From Chloroflexota bacterium (lineage in GTDB: Bacteria > Chloroflexota > UBA11872), in the NCBI GenBank assembly GCA_026707285.1, contig JAPOXD010000059.1, forward strand, positions 1-53,013: a stretch of 53,013 nt of DNA, given 5' to 3'. How positions within the stretch are numbered: position 1 is the stretch's first letter; every line of letters starts with the position of its first letter. The position numbers and the translations under genes are program-made. The notes under the pieces were generated by a model, which was not told the DNA's origin, did no database searches, and was given only the letters and a program-made list of their open reading frames with translations. Shown one piece after another: positions 25,624-32,537 of this stretch.

Positions 25624-26583
25624 TCAGTACCCCCGGCCGACGGGGCAGACGAACGCCAGCGAGCGGCCTGCGACGAAGCGACGCAGGTTGGCGAAGAAGA
25701 TCCCCTGCCGCTCGGCGGCCAATGTGGTGCTCAATGCCGAAGTGTGCGGCGAGATTAGGATGTTGGGCGCGTCCCAGAGCGGACTGCCCTGCGGCAGCGG
25801 CTCGACGGCCGTGGCGTCGATCCCCGCGCCCGCGATGTGACCGCCGTGCAGCGCCTCGGCCAGCGCGTCCTCATTCACGATCCCGCCGCGGGACACCACA
25901 ACGATGTGCGAGCCCTCGGGCATCAGCGCCATGCGCTCGGCATTGATCAGGTCGGCGGTCGCGGGAATGAACGGCGACGTGACGACCAGCCAGTCGGTGT
26001 GCCGCAGCATCTCGTCCACTTCCTCGGGCGGGTAGACCTTGCGCACGCCGGCCGGAACGTCGGTGGGGCTGGGATCCATGGCGTAGACGTGCATGCCAAA
26101 CGGCAGCGCGCGCTGGGCCACGGCACGACCGACGCCGCCCATCGAGAGGATGCCCAAACGGCTGCCATTGAGCGGTAGCATCCGATAGTTGTATTTCACC
26201 GTGTCCCACACGCGCTGCCGCTGGTCGTTCAGCGATTCCTCCAGACGGTGCGCCAGGGCCAGGATGAACATGAACGCGTGATCGGCCATGGGGTTGGTGT
26301 GGGGACCCGGCGAGTTGGTGATTACAACGTCGGAGGCGACGATCTCGGGCACCTTCATCAGCCGGTCGATGCCCATGCCGGGGTTGTGGATCCAGCGGAG
26401 GCGCGTGGCCGCCCGCATCTCTTCGCTGGTCGGCGTGCCGTAGAAGGCGTCCGAGTCGACGACCTCGCGCAGCCGCTCCTCTGGGGTCTGCGGCTCGACG
26501 AAGGTCGCGTCGGGAAACTCCGCGCGAAGCTCGTCGGTCGGCAGGACGTAGTAGTCGGCGTGCGGGACTATCAGCACCTTCAT
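25624..26583 (-). CDS. D-2-hydroxyacid dehydrogenase family NAD(P)-dependent oxidoreductase
   Basis: A 319-residue enzyme that should interconvert a D-2-hydroxy acid and its 2-oxo acid. The Rossmann loop is LGILSMGGVGRAVAQRALPFG. The catalytic set is intact: Arg in VVVVSRGGIVNEDAL, Glu in DATAVEPLPQGS and His in ILISPHTSALS. The N-terminus MKVLIVPHADYYVLPTDELR starts at ATG 26583, eight bases after GGAG; an upstream in-frame extension is unlikely. A tail-to-promoter gap of 82 bases separates it from the start of the Rieske protein gene, so the two may be co-transcribed, and the hydrolase/oxygenase neighbourhood suggests organic-acid breakdown. Confidence 0.88.
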   Translation of the reverse strand: MKVLIVPHADYYVLPTDELRAEFPDATFVEPQTPEERLREVVDSDAFYGTPTSEEMRAATRLRWIHNPGMGIDRLMKVPEIVASDVVITNSPGPHTNPMADHAFMFILALAHRLEESLNDQRQRVWDTVKYNYRMLPLNGSRLGILSMGGVGRAVAQRALPFGMHVYAMDPSPTDVPAGVRKVYPPEEVDEMLRHTDWLVVTSPFIPATADLINAERMALMPEGSHIVVVSRGGIVNEDALAEALHGGHIAGAGIDATAVEPLPQGSPLWDAPNILISPHTSALSTTLAAERQGIFFANLRRFVAGRSLAFVCPVGRGY

Positions 26584-26634
26584 GGGGGCGTCTCCGGGCC
26601 GCTCGGCCTCAGCGGCGGCTGTCAAGAAAGTAGC

Positions 26635-26720
26635 CGGGCGGCGCGAGCGCGTCTATTCGCGCCGCCCGAGCAAGGTGGAAACGCGCCGGCGGCGGCCCGA
26701 GCGCGCCCGGGCCGCCGCCG
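26635..26720 (-). terminator. Two consecutive perfect GC-rich hairpins downstream of hsp20
   Basis: Hairpin 1 (26708-26720 with 26687-26699) has a 13-base perfect stem and an 8-base loop. Hairpin 2 (26635-26646 with 26657-26668) has a 12-base perfect stem and a 10-base loop. They fill the space between the end of hsp20 and the dehydrogenase gene and probably stop hsp20 transcripts. Neither has a clear U-tract. Confidence 0.65.
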
Positions 26721-26733
26721 TGGGGGGAGGTGG

Positions 26734-27165
26734 TTAGGAGACCGTGACTTCGATTCGCTTGGGCTTGCTGGTCTCCAGCTTGGGCACGGTCACCGTGAGC
26801 ACGCCGTCGGCGTAGCTGGACGTCGCCGCGGCGGCGTCCACGCGATCCGACAGGCGCAGGGCGCGGCGGAAGCTGCCGGCGCGACGCTCGCGCAGCACGT
26901 AGCCGTCGCCCGCAGCCTCGTCCGCCTCGGCGGTCTTGGCCTGGATGGTGAGCACGCCGTGCTCGACGGAAACCTCGATGTCGTCCTTGGCGACGCCGGG
27001 CAGCGAGGCGCTGATCTCGATTGCGTTCTCGTCCTCGCGGACATCGACCGGGAGCACCCACGAGGATGCGCGCGTGGGCAGCGCCGAGCGGCGCCAGGGG
27101 CGCCCAATGGCGTCGTGAATGCCGAGCAACTCGCGGAACGGGTCCCAACGCTGAATGGTGGCCAT
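26734..27165 (-). CDS. Hsp20/alpha-crystallin small heat-shock protein
   Basis: A 143-residue chaperone that forms oligomers and holds unfolding proteins. The N-terminal arm is MATIQRWDPFRELLGIHDAI. The alpha-crystallin domain runs from about WVLPVDVREDENAIEI to KPKRIEVTVS, and includes the conserved ISASLPGVAKDDIEVSVEHG, the GSFRRALRLSD strand and the signature ADGVLTVTVPKLE. The C-terminal I-x-I/V anchor reads IEV. A strong GGAGGAGG lies five bases before the ATG. Regulation is readable: a consensus sigma-70 promoter overlaps an HspR-type inverted repeat (27222-27251), so the gene is probably derepressed by heat or protein damage. It is monocistronic, followed by two hairpins. Confidence 0.95.
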   Translation of the reverse strand: MATIQRWDPFRELLGIHDAIGRPWRRSALPTRASSWVLPVDVREDENAIEISASLPGVAKDDIEVSVEHGVLTIQAKTAEADEAAGDGYVLRERRAGSFRRALRLSDRVDAAAATSSYADGVLTVTVPKLETSKPKRIEVTVS

Positions 27166-27180
27166 CGTGTCCTCCTCCGT

Positions 27181-27201
27181 GCGGTCCGCCTTTCGGACCG
27201 C
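27181..27201 (-). promoter_or_regulatory. Hairpin in the hsp20 leader
   Basis: GCGGTCCG and CGGACCGC pair perfectly over eight bases around a five-base loop (AAAGG on the transcript). It ends just before the GGAGGAGG ribosome binding site. It might influence translation, as leader hairpins of small heat-shock genes sometimes do, but it does not itself bury the binding site; a thermosensor role is speculative. Confidence 0.35.
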
Positions 27202-27221
27202 CGATTCGATCTGTCGGAGGT

Positions 27222-27251
27222 ATCGTAAGACTTGAGTGTCTTCCTGTCAAG
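27222..27251 (-). promoter_or_regulatory. hsp20 promoter with HAIR (HspR) operator
   Basis: On the minus strand, TTGACA (27245-27250) and TACGAT (27222-27227) are 17 bases apart, close to a consensus sigma-70 promoter. Overlapping it at 27231-27251 is CTTGACA-N7-ACTCAAG; the HspR-associated inverted repeat is CTTGAGT-N7-ACTCAAG, so one arm is perfect and the other has five of seven matches. Repression by HspR is inferred from the site; no hspR gene is in the window. Confidence 0.75.
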
Positions 27252-27318
27252 TAAGTTTCACTGCAAAAGCGCAGGTATTTACTGTGGGGTCGCTAGCTGC
27301 GGGTTCAGCGGACGGACT

Positions 27319-27427
27319 CCCAGGTTGCACGCGGCCCTGGCCGCCGGGCAGGATGGATCGGTGTAGAGGCAGCCTTGGTGGCTGCCCGGATCGATTCGGA
27401 CGGGCGCCCACGAGGGGCGCCCCTACA
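27319..27427. repeat. 109-bp composite palindromic repeat, copy B
   Basis: Same length and module order as copy A at 23646-23754: CCCAGGTTGC at the left, GGCAGCC-TTGGT-GGCTGCC in the middle and GGGCGCCC-ACGAG-GGGCGCCC with CTACA at the right. The two outer thirds are better conserved than the stretch around positions 31-40. It lies between the hsp20 promoter and the TIM-barrel isomerase gene. Confidence 0.75.
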
Positions 27428-27460
27428 CGGAGCCCAAGATTCGGGCGTGAGGGCGTGGCC

Positions 27461-28324
27461 CTAGGCCGGAGGCGACCAATCGGGCAGGCGGCGGTCCCAG
27501 ACCTCGGCGACCGCGTCGCGGATGAACAGCGCCTGGCTCCAGTTATCCGTAAAGACCGACAGCCGGTAGCCGCTGGCGATCATCTCGGGGCAGGTCCACA
27601 GCGTGGCGCCCGGAGCCGCCGCTTCCAGCCAGAGCTTGATGAGCTCGTAGACGAACTCGATCCAATCGTGAAACTCGGGTGTGGGATTGCCGTCGCCGTC
27701 GATCACCGGCACCTGCGCGTGATGCCCGTTGAAGGCGCGCAGGTGAAACCAGTTCGAGTTCTGGACCAGCTCCGGCCGGTCCAGCAGGCGACCGGCGAAC
27801 GGCGGGGGCAGGTGCTTGATCACCGCCGGGTGTGAGTGGTCCCACACCATGGGCAGCAGACGGCCTTCGGCCTTGGCGAAGCCGTCCGCGAGGGCATAGG
27901 CCTTCTCGGGCGTCTCGGTGGCCGTGTCGCGGTGCACTTCGATCGCCGCTTCGATCCCGATTTCGTCCGCCGCGGCGAGCGTGCGGCGAGCCAGCGCCAC
28001 CGCCGAGCGCGTGGGCGTGTCGTGATTGCCCATCTGCACGTTCACCGTCGCCGCGCCGGCTTCCTGCGCCGCCGTGAGCGCGGGCCTGATGTCACGCGCG
28101 GTCTCGATGTCGGCCGTGCACCAGAACAGCAGGCCCGAGTCGTCCACCATCCGGCGGGTGATCGGCGGCGTACGCCCCGTGAATCCGTCGAACCCGGCCC
28201 CGGCCACCTCCGCGATCTTGCGTTCGAAGCTCCATTCGCTGTCGCGGCTGGGATGGCCCATGAAGCTGTTGATCGCGGCGAGTTGGAGGAGTCTGGGTGG
28301 TGCGGGGGATGCCGGTGAGGCCAT
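27461..28324 (-). CDS. Sugar phosphate isomerase/epimerase-like TIM-barrel protein (AP endonuclease 2 superfamily)
   Basis: A 287-residue xylose-isomerase-like TIM barrel. Landmarks are KIAEVAGAGFDGFTGR, the Glu after strand 5 in IEAAIEVHRDTATET, VWDHSHPAVIKH and the His-rich FHLRAFNGHHAQVPV, which would supply metal ligands for aldose-ketose isomerisation or epimerisation. The C-terminal EMIASGYRLSVFTDNW is less typical. It stands alone, with a composite repeat downstream, but it lies in a region dense with sugar enzymes. The substrate is unknown. The ATG at 28324 is the first in frame; M22 (FMGHPSRDSEW) is an alternative, but the LLQLAAINSF segment before it looks like barrel strand 1. Confidence 0.8.
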   Translation of the reverse strand: MASPASPAPPRLLQLAAINSFMGHPSRDSEWSFERKIAEVAGAGFDGFTGRTPPITRRMVDDSGLLFWCTADIETARDIRPALTAAQEAGAATVNVQMGNHDTPTRSAVALARRTLAAADEIGIEAAIEVHRDTATETPEKAYALADGFAKAEGRLLPMVWDHSHPAVIKHLPPPFAGRLLDRPELVQNSNWFHLRAFNGHHAQVPVIDGDGNPTPEFHDWIEFVYELIKLWLEAAAPGATLWTCPEMIASGYRLSVFTDNWSQALFIRDAVAEVWDRRLPDWSPPA

Positions 28325-28422
28325 GGATGTCGCCTGGGATGGGTGGGGGATCGAGTGGCGTCAGGGTAGCAGTGGCACCGTGGCGGCGCGGTTGTTCGTC
28401 AGCGGCCGGAGATTGAGAGTTC

Positions 28423-28451
28423 TAGATTCCTCGCTGCGCTCGGAATGACGG
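28423..28451. repeat. 29-bp interspersed repeat, copy 2
   Basis: Identical to 5735-5763. It lies in the 193-bp divergent gap between the isomerase-like and cupin genes, ending 66 bases before the cupin start codon. Confidence 0.7.
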
Positions 28452-28517
28452 AAGGAGCCCCGAGTAGCGTACGCTGACGCGGCGCGTGAGCGTTCCGAGA
28501 CGGGAGAGGCGGAGTCG

Positions 28518-28901
28518 ATGAGCGAGGCGGAAGAACCGCGCGTGGTGACGGTGGGGCGGGGGCGGCGCGACTACGTGCCGGGCGTGTCGCTGGAGTGGCT
28601 GGCGGACGGGAACCTGACGCCCGGCAGCGGGATGACGTTTGGGCGCGCCCAATTCGAGCCCGGCTCGTCGAATCCGGCGCACTACCACCCCAACTGCCAC
28701 GAGCTGGTGTTTGTGGCCGAGGGCACGATCGAGCACACGCTCGGATCGCAGACGGTCACGCTCTCCGCGGGATCGTTGTTGCATGTGCCCCAGGGTGTGC
28801 GACACCGGGCGATCAACGTCGGCGAAGACACGGCGACGCTGCTGGTGGCGTTTTCGACCGAGGCGCGGCAGACGGTCTTTCTGGACGATCCGGCCGGGTG
28901 A
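28518..28901 (+). CDS. Small single-domain cupin protein
   Basis: A 127-residue cupin barrel. Cupin motif 1 is PAHYHPNCHELVFVAEGTIE (H-x-H-x3-C-x-E; the usual H-x-H-x3-4-E metal site) and motif 2 is LLHVPQGVRHRAIN (P-x-G-x2-H). It may bind a metal and a small ligand, as an isomerase, dioxygenase or sensor. The ATG follows GGCGGAGTCG. It is divergent from the isomerase-like gene with a repeat between, and is followed by two palindromic repeats. No function can be assigned beyond the fold. Confidence 0.82.
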   Translation: MSEAEEPRVVTVGRGRRDYVPGVSLEWLADGNLTPGSGMTFGRAQFEPGSSNPAHYHPNCHELVFVAEGTIEHTLGSQTVTLSAGSLLHVPQGVRHRAINVGEDTATLLVAFSTEARQTVFLDDPAG

Positions 28902-28907
28902 GTCGAG

Positions 28908-29000
28908 CGGGCGCCCACAAGGGGCGCCCCTACAGGAGGCGGACCCGAGAGTCGGTGCCGTCCGGACCCCTCACCCCGACCCTCTCCCGGTGGGAGAGGG
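28908..29000. repeat. Partial composite repeat and a CCCTCTCCC palindrome
   Basis: 28908-28934 matches the last module of the 109-bp repeats (GGGCGCCC-ACAAG-GGGCGCCC-CTACA). At 28980-29000 the arms CCCTCTCCC and GGGAGAGGG form a perfect hairpin preceded by CCCTCACCCCGA. The latter repeat type recurs, interrupted, at 52849-52871. These lie between convergent cupin and SDR genes. Confidence 0.6.
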
Positions 29001-29027
29001 AGCGGACCCTGCCGAAGCGCCTGGGGA

Positions 29028-30011
29028 CTAACTGAGTCCGTCGGCGGCGTACCACTCAAGGGTGTCGAGCAGCGTGGCGTCGAGCGGCCGCGCCCGGAAG
29101 CCAAGATCCCGATGAGCCTTGCTGGCATTGAAGTACAGGTAACGTGCCCCGGTGACAGCTTCATCGTGGGCAATTGGCGGAGCGATGCCAACAAGGTCTG
29201 CGAGCGGCTCGACCGTGACGCTGAGCACCGTAAGGAACCAACGCGGCAGGGTGACGATTGGCCCAGTGTTGCCAGCGATGCGTCCCGCCCGCTTCGCGAG
29301 GTGTCGGTAGGTGAGGTTGTGACCGGTGAGCAAGTAGCGTTGACCAGCCCGGGCGCCGGCGGCCATGGCCACGAGGCCGCGCGCCACGTCGCGCGCGTCG
29401 ACCAGGCTGTTGCCCCCGGGCGGCACGGCGCGGACCCAGCCGCGCACCAGCGGCCGCAGCATGCGCCAGGCATGGCCGCTGCGGTCCCACGGGCCGAGCA
29501 CCGTGCCCGGATTGGCCACCACGGCGGAGAGTCCCCGCGACGCCGCACTGAGCACCAGCCGTTCTCCCGCCTGCTTGGACAGGGCGTACATCAGCCCGTG
29601 CTCCGCCGCTTCAAACGGTGTCATCTCGTCCATCGGCGTTTCGAGCCGGTCCGCGAGCCCCACCGCGGCGAGCGAGCTGACGTGCACCAAGCGCCTCGGC
29701 GGGTGCGCCGCCAGCCAAGTGAGTAGGTGCGCCACGCCGTCGACGTTGATTTCCCACTGGAGCCGGTGATCGCGCCGGCGAAACGACTGGTTGGCGGCCA
29801 GGTGAAACACCCAGTCGAAGATCTCATCCGGGAACGACGCCGGGTCCCGCACGTCGCCCGTCGCTTGGCTGACATCGAGGCCCTCGAACGCCGGCGCCGC
29901 CCATGGGTCGCCCGGCAACACCAGGGCCGTGACGCGGTGGCCGCCGGCGGCGAGTTCGCGGACGAGCGCGCTTCCGAGCTGGCCGGTGGCTCCGGTGACG
30001 AAGCAGCGCAT
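29028..30011 (-). CDS. NAD-dependent epimerase/dehydratase (extended SDR, dihydroflavonol-reductase-like)
   Basis: A 327-residue extended SDR. The N-terminal nucleotide motif is FVTGATGQLGSALVREL; VFHLAANQSFRRRD is the family's strand-4 motif; the catalytic Ser is in VHVSSLAAVGLAD and the Tyr-Lys pair in MYALSKQAGERL. It oxidises or reduces a sugar nucleotide, sterol-like or lipid carbonyl. The C-terminal FLTVLSVTVEPLADLVGI is hydrophobic and, as in membrane-associated relatives, may touch the bilayer. Its start lies 41 bases downstream of the last gene of the four-gene operon, so it is possibly transcribed with it. Substrate unknown. Confidence 0.85.
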   Translation of the reverse strand: MRCFVTGATGQLGSALVRELAAGGHRVTALVLPGDPWAAPAFEGLDVSQATGDVRDPASFPDEIFDWVFHLAANQSFRRRDHRLQWEINVDGVAHLLTWLAAHPPRRLVHVSSLAAVGLADRLETPMDEMTPFEAAEHGLMYALSKQAGERLVLSAASRGLSAVVANPGTVLGPWDRSGHAWRMLRPLVRGWVRAVPPGGNSLVDARDVARGLVAMAAGARAGQRYLLTGHNLTYRHLAKRAGRIAGNTGPIVTLPRWFLTVLSVTVEPLADLVGIAPPIAHDEAVTGARYLYFNASKAHRDLGFRARPLDATLLDTLEWYAADGLS

Positions 30012-30052
30012 GCTATACCGGGCGCGAGCCGCTCACCGCGGCGCGCTGGCGG

Positions 30053-30421
30053 CTAGGCGGCCTCGTCGGTGATCTCGAAGGACAGATCGCCAAGTCCCTG
30101 CACCTCGAAGCCGAGACGCAGCGTGACGGGCCCTTCTGGCACGGTGACGCCGCGTAACACTAGGGTCGACGTCTTGTTCATCACCAGGCCGAACGGCGAT
30201 TCCGGCGTGACCTCGGCGAAGCCGTGCTGGACGCCGTCGACCTCGAAGAAGCAGTCCGCCAGATCGACCGCGACGCCGTTGACCGCCACCGGCAGCAAAC
30301 GCCGCGCATAGCCGGACCCCAGCGTATTGCAAAGATCGAGCGCCAACCCGTCGGCGGTGGCGCGCATGCTGCCCTTCACGTAGAGCCGTCGCAGGAGAAA
30401 ACCCGGAACCTTCAGCGCCAT
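30053..30421 (-). CDS. Small beta-rich protein of unknown function, last gene of sugar operon
   Basis: A 122-residue protein without a family I can name safely. It begins MALKVPGFLLRRLYVKGSMR, then alternates short beta-like strands (FFEVDGVQHGFAEVTPE, STLVLRGVTVPEGPVTLRLGFE) and ends GDLSFEITDEAA. There is no signal peptide or membrane segment. From memory, similar short proteins carry misleading names such as 'HMG-CoA reductase'; nothing in this sequence supports that activity. The ATG overlaps the end of the aldolase gene by 10 bases, so it is translationally coupled to it. A lipocalin- or PilZ-like ligand-binding role is possible but unsupported. Confidence 0.75.
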   Translation of the reverse strand: MALKVPGFLLRRLYVKGSMRATADGLALDLCNTLGSGYARRLLPVAVNGVAVDLADCFFEVDGVQHGFAEVTPESPFGLVMNKTSTLVLRGVTVPEGPVTLRLGFEVQGLGDLSFEITDEAA

Positions 30422-31077
30422 TGATCGATCTCGACCTGTCGTTGCATGTGAAAGATATCGCGTTCGGCGGCCGCCACGTCTTCGGGCAATAGCCGGCTTC
30501 CGGGCCGGGCGTCGGCGAAGTACCAAATTTGGGCCAGGCGCTCGACCAGCCGGGTGACCTCGAGCGCATGCTCGGGATCGGACCCGACCGCGAGGGTGCC
30601 GTGATTGGCCAGCAGCACGGCCATGCGCGGACCCAAGGCAGCCACCGTCGCCTCCGCCAGCTCCTCGGTGGCGGACGGCGCGTAGTCGCTGACCGCAACC
30701 TCACCGCCGACGTACACGACCTGCTCGTCGAGGATGGGTGGGATTGCCTCATGGCGCACGGCCAGCACGCTGGAAAACACGGGGTGCGCGTGGACCACCG
30801 CGCGAACGTCCTCGCGCGCCCGATACACCGCCCCGTGCATGAGGCACTCGACGGACGGGATGCGGTCGCCCTCGATGGGATCGCCGTCGAACGTCACCGT
30901 CACGATGTCGTCGACCGTCGTCTCGTCGGACGGCATGCGGCTGGGCGTGATGTGCATGGCGTCGGCGTGGCCGTCGGCACGGACACTCACGTTGCCCGCC
31001 GTGCCCACGACCAATCCCTCGCGGTACATGGCCTGCCTGGCCGCGAGCACCGCGGCTCGCGCTTCGGCGGAATTCAT
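30412..31077 (-). CDS. Class II aldolase/adducin family protein (L-fuculose-1-phosphate aldolase-like)
   Basis: A 221-residue zinc aldolase that should split a ketose-1-phosphate into dihydroxyacetone phosphate and an aldehyde. The active-site residues align with E. coli FucA at a constant offset of four: Glu77 (PSVECLMHG), zinc ligands His96 and His98 (VVHAHPVF) and His159 (LLANHGTL). The phosphate loop includes GTAGNVSVRADG and the ITPSRMPSD segment. Its ATG overlaps the kinase stop (ATGA), and its end overlaps the small protein gene. With the kinase just upstream it forms a kinase-aldolase pair; the substrate is likely a ketose or deoxy-ketose. The aldehyde product is not predictable. Confidence 0.9.
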   Translation of the reverse strand: MNSAEARAAVLAARQAMYREGLVVGTAGNVSVRADGHADAMHITPSRMPSDETTVDDIVTVTFDGDPIEGDRIPSVECLMHGAVYRAREDVRAVVHAHPVFSSVLAVRHEAIPPILDEQVVYVGGEVAVSDYAPSATEELAEATVAALGPRMAVLLANHGTLAVGSDPEHALEVTRLVERLAQIWYFADARPGSRLLPEDVAAAERDIFHMQRQVEIDQWR

Positions 31078-32537
31078 AGCGTCTCTTGCACGAATGCCTC
31101 CAGGCGGGATCGCAGATCCACCCAGCACGCGTAGTGTCCATCGTACGCGCGAGTTGCCCAGGGGTCCGGCTCGTGGACTTGTGGCGCCGGCGCCAGCTGC
31201 GCCACGGCCTCGCCGAGCGTGAAATCGCCGGCGGCGGCCGCTCCACACATCGCCGCGCCGATGGCCGTAACCGGAATCCCGGGGTAGGCCGCCACCGGCG
31301 CACCGAGCACGTTCGCCAGGATTGGGCCCGCGGCTTGAGCGGCGGCGAATCCGCCGGTGAGTCGGACCGGCGCGCCGTCCGCGATCGGCGGCGGCAGACG
31401 CTCGCGGTTGCCCCGCACGGCAAAGGCCATGTCCTCCAGCACCGCCGTGGCCAGCAGCTCGCGCGTGGGCACGCCTTCGGCAAACGGCATGGGCGATACC
31501 ATCCCGGCGGCCCCGAGCCCTGCGGCCGCCGCATCAATGACGCGCGCGCCGGTTGTGGCGAAGATCCCGCGCTCGGCCGCCGAGTCGGTCGGGCTCGCCA
31601 GATCGGTCAACTCGCCGTCACCGCCCTGGCTCAGCCAGGCATAGCCGCTGGCCAGGTCGCCGGCGTTGCTCTCGGCCAGGTAGCCGCCGCCAAGGCGCAG
31701 GCCGCGCCAAACGGGAGCCTCGGCATCCCACGCCGCTTGCGGCCGCACGGTCGTGAGACTCCACCCGGCGGTCACGCAGTCGCCGTCGGCGAAATCCACC
31801 GTCCGCGAGCCCAGCTCGGCCGCATGCGTGTCGGGTACGCACATCGCGACCGGCAGACCCAGGGGCAGCCTGAGATCACGGGCGCGCTGTGCCGTGAGCC
31901 GCCCGGCCGCCGCGTCGTCCGCCACCGGTGGGAGCAGCGAATGAGTCCAATCGGGGAGCACGGCGTCGAGCCAATGCGCCTTGGGAATCGATCGGGCACC
32001 GGTTTCGCCGGCGCTCACCGATCCGATCGAATCGGCGCCGGTGAGGCGCCGCACGATCCAACCCTCGAGCGTGGTCAGCGCTCGGGCGCGCGCCGTGTCG
32101 TCGGGCGCCTCGGCTTCGAGCCAGGCCAGCTTGCCGGGCCAGTAAATCGCGGCAAGCGCGCGACCGGCCTGTCGCATGAGGGCATCGCCGTGGGCGGAGT
32201 CGATGGCGGCGCCGTACAGCGACGCTCGCAGGTCGTCGCTGCCCGAGGCAAAGAGCACCGCCTCCTTGTCATCCAGCACGACGAGGGTCTGGCGCATGGC
32301 GCACACCCCGATCGCGCGGACCTCGCCGCATCGAGCGGCGACCTCGGATACGCACGCCGCGACCTCGGACCAGATGCGCTCGGCGTCGAGCGTGCGCTCG
32401 AGGTCGGCGATGACCATGGGCCTGCGCGGCCGCGTTCGTCTGGCAACGGCGCGAATCTTGCCCGTCGCATCCAGCGCCGCCACGCGCGTTCCCGACGAGC
32501 CAATGTCGACGCCGAGATAGGCGGCCCCACTCGTCAT
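31074..32537 (-). CDS. FGGY-family carbohydrate kinase
   Basis: A 487-residue sugar kinase with the actin-like two-domain fold: phosphate 1 loop YLGVDIGSSGTRVAALDATG, FGGY-type insertion TLEGWIVRRLTGADSIGSVSAG, catalytic Asp in VPDTHAAELGS, and the C-terminal adenine-site motif VRLTGGFAAAQAAGPILANV. It phosphorylates a ketose or polyol with ATP. The ATG overlaps the upstream dehydrogenase stop and its own stop overlaps the aldolase start, each by four bases. Together with the aldolase this suggests ketose to ketose-1-phosphate to DHAP plus aldehyde. Substrate specificity among xylulose, fuculose and deoxy sugars cannot be read from sequence alone. Confidence 0.9.
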   Translation of the reverse strand: MTSGAAYLGVDIGSSGTRVAALDATGKIRAVARRTRPRRPMVIADLERTLDAERIWSEVAACVSEVAARCGEVRAIGVCAMRQTLVVLDDKEAVLFASGSDDLRASLYGAAIDSAHGDALMRQAGRALAAIYWPGKLAWLEAEAPDDTARARALTTLEGWIVRRLTGADSIGSVSAGETGARSIPKAHWLDAVLPDWTHSLLPPVADDAAAGRLTAQRARDLRLPLGLPVAMCVPDTHAAELGSRTVDFADGDCVTAGWSLTTVRPQAAWDAEAPVWRGLRLGGGYLAESNAGDLASGYAWLSQGGDGELTDLASPTDSAAERGIFATTGARVIDAAAAGLGAAGMVSPMPFAEGVPTRELLATAVLEDMAFAVRGNRERLPPPIADGAPVRLTGGFAAAQAAGPILANVLGAPVAAYPGIPVTAIGAAMCGAAAAGDFTLGEAVAQLAPAPQVHEPDPWATRAYDGHYACWVDLRSRLEAFVQETL

